The position numbers were made by a program, and so were the translations under genes. From Deltaproteobacteria bacterium (GTDB lineage: Bacteria; Desulfobacterota; Desulfovibrionia; Desulfovibrionales; Desulfovibrionaceae): DNA of 10,499 nucleotides. Below the pieces are notes generated by a model. That model made no database searches. It was not told where the DNA came from and saw only the letters and a list, made by a program, of their open reading frames with translations. Shown here piece after piece: positions 6,629 to 10,499 of the stretch (the stretch's first letter is position 1; every line of letters begins with the position of its first letter). Location: contig JAIRVN010000147.1 in the NCBI GenBank assembly GCA_031253875.1, positions 1 through 10,499 on the forward strand, given 5' to 3'.

Positions 6629-7408
6629 ATGACGCCATCCAGCCTGTTGCCCCGCCTGAAAATTCATTGCGAGGCCATAGACAAGACCTTCATTCAAAAG
6701 GGACACGTTGAGGTGCCTGTCATCAAGGATATCAATCTGGATGTGGCGGAGAACGAATTTTTGGTCGTGCTGGGGCCGGGCCAGTGCGGCAAATCGACTC
6801 TTCTGCGCATCATTGCCGGGCTGGAGACGCCGGATGCCGGCTATGTCCTGCTGGACGGCCAGCCTGTTACCGGTCCGGGGCCGGACAGAGGGCTGGTTTT
6901 TCAGGGCTACATGCTCTTTGCCTGGAGAACGGTTCTCGGGAATGTGGAAATGGGCCTCAAGCTGCGCAACGTGCCCAGGCGCGAGCGTCATGCCGTCGCC
7001 CGGCGCTATATCAAACTGGTGGGGCTGGAAGGTTTTGAAAAGTACTACCCGCATCAGCTTTCCGGAGGCATGAAGCAGCGGACGGGCATCGCCCGCGCCT
7101 ACGCCAACAGCCCCGATGTCATGTTGCTTGATGAGCCTTTCGGACAGTTGGACGCGCAAACACGCATGTTCATGCAGCACGAAACGATTCGCATCTGGGA
7201 ACAGGAAAAGCGCACAGTTGTGTTTGTCACCAACAATATTGACGAGGCGCTGTTTCTGGCGGATCGGGTTATTCTCATGGAAGGCAAGCTGCCGGGGCGC
7301 ATCAAGAAGGAATACGTTGTGGATCTGCCGCGGCCCAGGGATCATGGGCATCCGGACTTGCTGCGTTTACGGGAGGCAATTTCGGAGGAAATAGCTCTCG
7401 TGCTTTAG
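6629..7408 (+). CDS. ABC transporter ATPase of the taurine/sulfonate type, altered Walker A and H-loop (NBD2)
   Basis: A 259-residue ATPase of the TauB/SsuB group. The ABC signature LSGGM (144-148), Walker B VMLLDEP (164-170, Glu169), Q-loop Gln92 and D-loop GQLD are canonical. Two positions are not. Walker A reads GPGQCGKS (49-56), with Gln52 where ABC proteins have glycine (codon 6782-6784). The H-loop reads TNNIDEA, with Asn202 in place of the switch histidine (codon 7232-7234). Losing the histidine normally impairs hydrolysis at that subunit's own site, while its intact signature can still serve the partner. This complements the first ATPase (4206-4952), which has good Walker and H-loop motifs but a broken signature. 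Likely start ATG 6629; AAGGA at 6614-6618 is ten bases upstream. It lies 21 bases after TMD2. Confidence 0.9.
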   Translation: MTPSSLLPRLKIHCEAIDKTFIQKGHVEVPVIKDINLDVAENEFLVVLGPGQCGKSTLLRIIAGLETPDAGYVLLDGQPVTGPGPDRGLVFQGYMLFAWRTVLGNVEMGLKLRNVPRRERHAVARRYIKLVGLEGFEKYYPHQLSGGMKQRTGIARAYANSPDVMLLDEPFGQLDAQTRMFMQHETIRIWEQEKRTVVFVTNNIDEALFLADRVILMEGKLPGRIKKEYVVDLPRPRDHGHPDLLRLREAISEEIALVL

Positions 7409-7474
7409 GGGCAGCCCATTAACGGACAAGATGCGATTTTTTGCGACAAAAGAGACAAACAGGGGGAAAGAGGC

Positions 7475-7807
7475 ATGGACGCCTCGCTGCTTGCGTCATG
7501 CGCGCTTCTAGGAACCCTTGCCGCGGGGATGGGCTGGTGGTTCGTGAAAAAACGCCTGCCGGCCATGGTCATGCCCTTTGCCCTCTTGTCTGAAGAGATG
7601 CAGGAACGCGTCGCGCGCCAAAAATTTTGCTGGCGGGCGGCGGCATTGGCCGTGTTCGTCACGGCGGCGGCAGCATTGTTCAGCGGCCTGCCCAGGGGAG
7701 TGACTCTCGTGTCCGTATGTATGGGCTTTTTTTGCCAGTACAAGGTTTTTTGCTTGCGGCGGCGCTATCCCATGAGTGCCGCTCCAGGCGTGGGTTCCGG
7801 AGGGTGA
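7475..7807 (+). CDS. Small membrane protein of unknown function in the transporter operon
   Basis: 110 residues that I do not recognise. Three hydrophobic stretches (about 4-24, 54-70 and 75-94) suggest three membrane helices, separated by a charged segment KKRLP and EEMQERVARQK. The C-terminus has KVFCLRRRYP followed by a Gly/Ser-rich tail. The positive clusters suggest those loops are cytoplasmic. Shine-Dalgarno AGGGGG (7461-7466) lies eight bases before the ATG, and the gene sits in line with the operon, 66 bases after the second ATPase and 63 bases before the binding protein gene. Its position suggests a part or accessory of the importer, or a partner of the binding protein, but this is context only. 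It is short and biased, so a non-coding stretch is a lesser possibility. Confidence 0.6.
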   Translation: MDASLLASCALLGTLAAGMGWWFVKKRLPAMVMPFALLSEEMQERVARQKFCWRAAALAVFVTAAAALFSGLPRGVTLVSVCMGFFCQYKVFCLRRRYPMSAAPGVGSGG

Positions 7808-7859
7808 ACAGGCTTTTTGGGCTTTCAATGTCGGTTTTGTCCGGCCGTAATCAACCAGC

Positions 7860-7866
7860 GGAGGAG
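7860..7866 (+). promoter_or_regulatory. Ribosome binding site of the binding protein gene
   Basis: GGAGGAG four bases before ATG 7871. It decides for this ATG over an upstream in-frame TTG at 7817, which would add 18 residues in front of a normal signal peptide. Confidence 0.7.
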
Positions 7867-7870
7867 TACG

Positions 7871-8953
7871 ATGAAAGGATTGAAGAGAGTGTTTTGGCTC
7901 GTGGCGGCATGCGCGATGCTGGCATGCTTTGTTGGCTCGGCTTTTGCCGCGGCCCCGGTAAAAATGAAAACCGCCTGGATGGACGAGCATGAGACCTTCC
8001 TGCCTTGGTATGCCAAGGAAAAAGGCTGGGACAAGGAGGAAGGACTTGATCTTCAGATCGGCTACTTTGATTCCGGCATGGCCATCCTTACGGCCCTGCC
8101 CGCCGGGGAATGGGTGATCGCCGGCGTCGGAGGCGTGCCCGCGATGATGGGCAACCTGCGCTACGATACCTACACGGTGCTTATCGGGAACGACGAATCC
8201 CTGACCAATGCCGTGATGGTGCGTCCGGACAGCCCGATACTGAAAACAAAGGGCTATAACAAGAACGCTCCGGAGGTCTATGGGGATCCCAAAGACGTCA
8301 AGGGGAAAACCATACTTTGCACGACCGTTTCTTCCGCCCATTTCGCGCTGAGCCACTGGCTCAGAGTGCTCGGCCTGAAAGATTCCGATGTCGTCATCCA
8401 GAACATGGATCAGGCCCAGGCCCTGGCGGCATTCTCCACCGGCATCGGCGACGCCGTGGTTCTGTGGGCGCCGCATATGTATGCCGGCGAGGACAAAGGC
8501 TGGAAGGTCGCGGGCACTCCCCAAACCTGCAACCAGGGCTTGCCTATCGACATTATCGCGGATAAGAAATTCGCCGATGCGAACCCGGAACTGGTCGCCA
8601 AATTTCTGCGCGTTTACCTGCGCGCCGTCAATATGTTGCAAAAGGAACCTTTGGAGAAGCTGATTCCCGAGTACCGCCGCTTTTTCCTGGAATGGGCGGG
8701 CAAGCAGTATTCCGCCGCACTGGCGCTGAAGGATCTGCAAACGCATCCCGTGTTCAATTATGAGGAACAGATTGCCCTGTTTGATGCGTCCAAGGGTCCC
8801 AGCAAGGCACAGAAATGGCATACGGAAATTGCCCGTTTCTTTACCGAAAACGGTCGCATCACCAAGGATGATCTGAAGAAGGTTGAAAGCGCGGCCTATT
8901 GCACAGATAAGTTTCTCAAGCAGGTGAAGCTGCCTATTCCCGCCTACAAGTAA
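7871..8953 (+). CDS. ABC transporter substrate-binding protein, TauA/SsuA/NMT1-like
   Basis: Secreted binding protein of 360 residues that would capture the substrate in the periplasm for the permease pair. The N-terminus is a clear signal peptide: KGLKR, hydrophobic core to about 20, and AFA at 24-26 as the likely signal peptidase I site. Cys19 (MLAC) weakly resembles a lipobox but lacks the usual -3 residue. The mature part shows the family layout: LPWYAKEKGWDKEEGLDLQI (44-63), a ligand-contact region PAGEWVIAGVGGVPAMM (77-93), DPKDVKGKTI (139-148) opening domain 2, ALSHWLRVLGL (159-169), the hinge stretch FSTGIGDAVVLWAPHM (188-203), and FADANPELVAKFLRVYLRA (234-252). Taurine is proposed because of tpa in the same operon; other sulfonates or nitrate-like ligands cannot be excluded by eye. 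The gene is last before a strong terminator. Confidence 0.9.
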   Translation: MKGLKRVFWLVAACAMLACFVGSAFAAAPVKMKTAWMDEHETFLPWYAKEKGWDKEEGLDLQIGYFDSGMAILTALPAGEWVIAGVGGVPAMMGNLRYDTYTVLIGNDESLTNAVMVRPDSPILKTKGYNKNAPEVYGDPKDVKGKTILCTTVSSAHFALSHWLRVLGLKDSDVVIQNMDQAQALAAFSTGIGDAVVLWAPHMYAGEDKGWKVAGTPQTCNQGLPIDIIADKKFADANPELVAKFLRVYLRAVNMLQKEPLEKLIPEYRRFFLEWAGKQYSAALALKDLQTHPVFNYEEQIALFDASKGPSKAQKWHTEIARFFTENGRITKDDLKKVESAAYCTDKFLKQVKLPIPAYK

Positions 8954-8971
8954 TTCCCGGTTCCAAATGAC

Positions 8972-9010
8972 AAGCTCCCGCCTCGGATGTGAGACGGGAG
9001 CTTTTATTTT
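8972..9010 (+). terminator. Rho-independent terminator of the + strand operon
   Basis: Arms AAGCTCCCG (8972-8980) and CGGGAGCTT (8995-9003) pair perfectly. After one mismatch, three further pairs (CTC/GAG) close a GGATGT loop. The T run TTTTATTTT (9002-9010) follows on the + strand. It begins 18 bases after the binding protein stop. On the - strand the stem is followed by only a weak T run (CTTGTCATTT), so it may end the convergent gene less efficiently. Confidence 0.93.
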
Positions 9011-9022
9011 CAAAAATGCTTC

Positions 9023-10177
9023 TTATTGACTTTTTATTATTGGTACACATTTTGTATCTTCAACATATTTTTTGTAATCTGCCTGCTTTTTTGCTAATCT
9101 TTCTTTCTCGTGTTCTCCAATCGCACATAATATATTTGCATATTCATAGTATATAATTGATGAACCACTGAGTTTTAATGCAATATATATAAAACGTAAT
9201 GCTTTTTGCAAGTCATTTGTAACACGAGAGAATACAGCACGAAAGTAGTAAATCATTGGTTCTTCATCAAAAATAAGTGAAGCGTAGCAACATAATAATT
9301 CAGCATCCATAATCTGCGACTTACTTAGATTGTTTGGCGACTCCAGCATAGAAAGAATTGTTGTTGTAAAATCTTTAACTGATACAATGTTATATTCATC
9401 TGAGTAATTTTTAATATCTATGTTTTTTATTTGAGCATAAAATTTCAAGATTTCAATTGACGGTTTTGTGTATATTTTTTGTTCATCTTCGAAACTTACT
9501 GCATTTCTCATAGTGTTACTACTTGTTTTTCTTGTCAATTTACGCTCATAATCTTCCCAAGTACGAAATGCATAATGATTTATCTGAATTTTGTCGTTGA
9601 TAAATGGAGACGAGTAGCAATTTTGATGCAATGGAACGTGATCTGATGACACTGCATAGTGATTATTTAAGAATGTTGCTCCGTGAATTCCATATATTTC
9701 AACTTTTGACGGTTGTACTATTGATTTTACTGTGCTTGATTCTGCTCCATCCGTCAAAATAAAATTGAAAATTTGGGAATTATTTTTTCTTTGCATTAGA
9801 CCACTTGTGCCAAAATTAACCCAGTTCGCTACTACGCCACCATAATCTTCATATTCTGCAAGAAATATTTTTATATTACTTGTTTTTTTTGGAAAAATGA
9901 ACTCATCACTGTCTATGAATGCTATCCATTTGAATTTTGTCCTATACTGTTCAATGCATCGAGTATAAAACTTTGCTTGTGTGAATGTTCCTGGAACTTC
10001 GTGTACAATAATTCTATCAAGAATAATAAATTTTTGTAGAACTTGTTTTATTGGCGCCTTGCTTCCATTGTCGTAAATAATAAGTGTATCAAAACCAATG
10101 CGCAAGTGATATTCAACCCACTCTTGAAGATAATATTCTTCATCTTTAGCAATGAGGCAGGCTGCACAATATTGCAT
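9023..10177 (-). CDS. Glycosyltransferase-like protein (family 2/92-like), AT-rich, probably acquired
   Basis: A 384-residue protein with a GT-A-type start: CLIAKDEEYYLQEWVEYHLR (7-26), GFDTLIIYDNGS (28-39), and the metal/sugar-nucleotide DxD motif FIDSDEF (Asp89, Asp91) after KFKWIA. INHYAFRTWEDYERK (199-213) is a segment typical of the glycosyltransferase 92/DUF23 and PF13704-type families. The last about 100 residues are mostly helical (AELLCCYASLIF...YYFRAVFSRV...LRFIYIALKL...IYYEYANIL...GEHEKER) and look like TPR-type helix pairs. There is no signal peptide or membrane helix, so it is likely cytoplasmic, adding a sugar to surface polysaccharide or another acceptor; the substrate is unknown. 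The gene is about one third G+C (20 of 60 at 9061-9120), against clearly GC-rich neighbours, which suggests transfer. ATG start; a weak GGA lies upstream. It is convergent with the operon, 12 bases past the terminator. Confidence 0.8.
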   Translation of the reverse strand: MQYCAACLIAKDEEYYLQEWVEYHLRIGFDTLIIYDNGSKAPIKQVLQKFIILDRIIVHEVPGTFTQAKFYTRCIEQYRTKFKWIAFIDSDEFIFPKKTSNIKIFLAEYEDYGGVVANWVNFGTSGLMQRKNNSQIFNFILTDGAESSTVKSIVQPSKVEIYGIHGATFLNNHYAVSSDHVPLHQNCYSSPFINDKIQINHYAFRTWEDYERKLTRKTSSNTMRNAVSFEDEQKIYTKPSIEILKFYAQIKNIDIKNYSDEYNIVSVKDFTTTILSMLESPNNLSKSQIMDAELLCCYASLIFDEEPMIYYFRAVFSRVTNDLQKALRFIYIALKLSGSSIIYYEYANILCAIGEHEKERLAKKQADYKKYVEDTKCVPIIKSQ

Positions 10178-10256
10178 AATAAATCCAATAGATATTATCG
10201 TTCTGTTGATGGAGAGGATCCTGATCAGTCCTAATTTGTAAATATTATAATGTCAA
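10178..10256 (-). promoter_or_regulatory. AT-rich leader and possible promoter of the glycosyltransferase gene
   Basis: On the - strand, TTGACA (complement of 10251-10256) and TATAAT (complement of 10244-10249) both occur, but only one base apart, so they cannot be the -35 and -10 of the same promoter. TATAAT may be a -10 with a poor -35, or TTGACA a -35 with a poor -10. The start site is therefore uncertain. The AT-rich composition ends here. Confidence 0.3.
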
Positions 10257-10447
10257 CATAGGGTTCCGACGTAGTGCCGCCATCTTTCTGCCAGATGCCG
10301 CACAACTTTGCAGCCGATGGATGTAGGTGGCCGCGCCGGACTCTCATGATATATGGACCGGCAAACCTTGTGTTTTACTCGACATGGTGCCAATAATACG
10401 CAATCTTCAGCATGCCGTTTTCTAACTTTAATGTCGTTGGGGTACAT
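10253..10447 (-). CDS. Doubtful 64-residue ORF, no recognised family
   Basis: A short, basic, cysteine-containing reading frame (Cys16, Cys22, Cys29, Cys46, Cys64) with AAAGGAG just two bases before its ATG. I recognise no family. It may be a fragment of a mobile-element gene or simply an open frame by chance. The stretch 10257-10499 is GC-rich again (36 of 60 at 10261-10320) and holds nothing else I can support. Confidence 0.2.
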   Translation of the reverse strand: MYPNDIKVRKRHAEDCVLLAPCRVKHKVCRSIYHESPARPPTSIGCKVVRHLAERWRHYVGTLC

Positions 10448-10499
10448 GACTCCTTTTGTCGTTGAGGGTCGACCGCTAAGGGGTGTTGCGAGATGCTAT

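Noticed and set aside
7817..7870. Upstream TTG start of the binding protein
   Set aside because: It would put 18 residues with Cys and Arg before a normal signal peptide; GGAGGAG before ATG 7871 fits better.
7508..9013. Long antisense open frame (501 residues) opposite the binding protein gene
   Set aside because: It lies opposite a clear signal-peptide binding protein and shows no recognisable domain; its His/Arg/Gln-rich content is typical of the mirror frame of a GC-rich gene.
10244..10256. TTGACA and TATAAT as a complete promoter for the glycosyltransferase gene
   Set aside because: The hexamers are one base apart, not 16-18, so they cannot act together as -35 and -10.

Overview
The window has two parts. 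Positions 1 to about 9010 hold a GC-rich block of nine genes, all on the + strand, closely spaced and closed by one strong intrinsic terminator (8972-9010). From about 9011 to 10256 there is an AT-rich (about one third G+C) glycosyltransferase-like gene on the - strand. Composition jumps back to about 60% G+C at about 10257, where I recognise nothing with confidence. No rRNA, tRNA, CRISPR array or complete insertion sequence is visible.

The + strand block reads: pntAA (5' end cut by the window), pntAB and pntB, a three-subunit proton-translocating nicotinamide nucleotide transhydrogenase; a class III aminotransferase that looks like taurine:pyruvate aminotransferase (Tpa); an ABC ATPase; two TauC/SsuC-type permeases; a second ABC ATPase; a small three-helix membrane protein of unknown function; and a secreted TauA/SsuA/NMT1-type binding protein. 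Gaps run from a 1-base overlap to about 66 bases. No promoter or terminator is evident inside the block, so it is probably one operon. A likely overall role is uptake of taurine or a similar sulfonate, then transamination to sulfoacetaldehyde and alanine, with the transhydrogenase adjusting the NAD(P)H pool. The sulfoacetaldehyde-consuming step (Xsc or SarD/IslA) and alanine dehydrogenase are not in the window.

The gene content and protein style suggest an anaerobic, taurine-using member of Desulfovibrionaceae (Bilophila/Desulfovibrio-like). This is an inference from gene combination and G+C, not a measured affiliation.

Three points deserve attention. (1) The NADP-binding domain of PntB lacks the Lys-Arg-Ser motif that contacts the 2'-phosphate of NADP(H) and has Asn-Tyr-Asp-Asp there, although the proton-channel residues and the NAD site of PntAA are kept. 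(2) The two ATPases carry complementary defects: one has a broken signature motif, the other a changed Walker A and no H-loop histidine. All defects fall on the same composite ATP site, which predicts an asymmetric heterodimeric importer. (3) pntB carries a run of nine G in frame, next to the proton-channel histidine codon.
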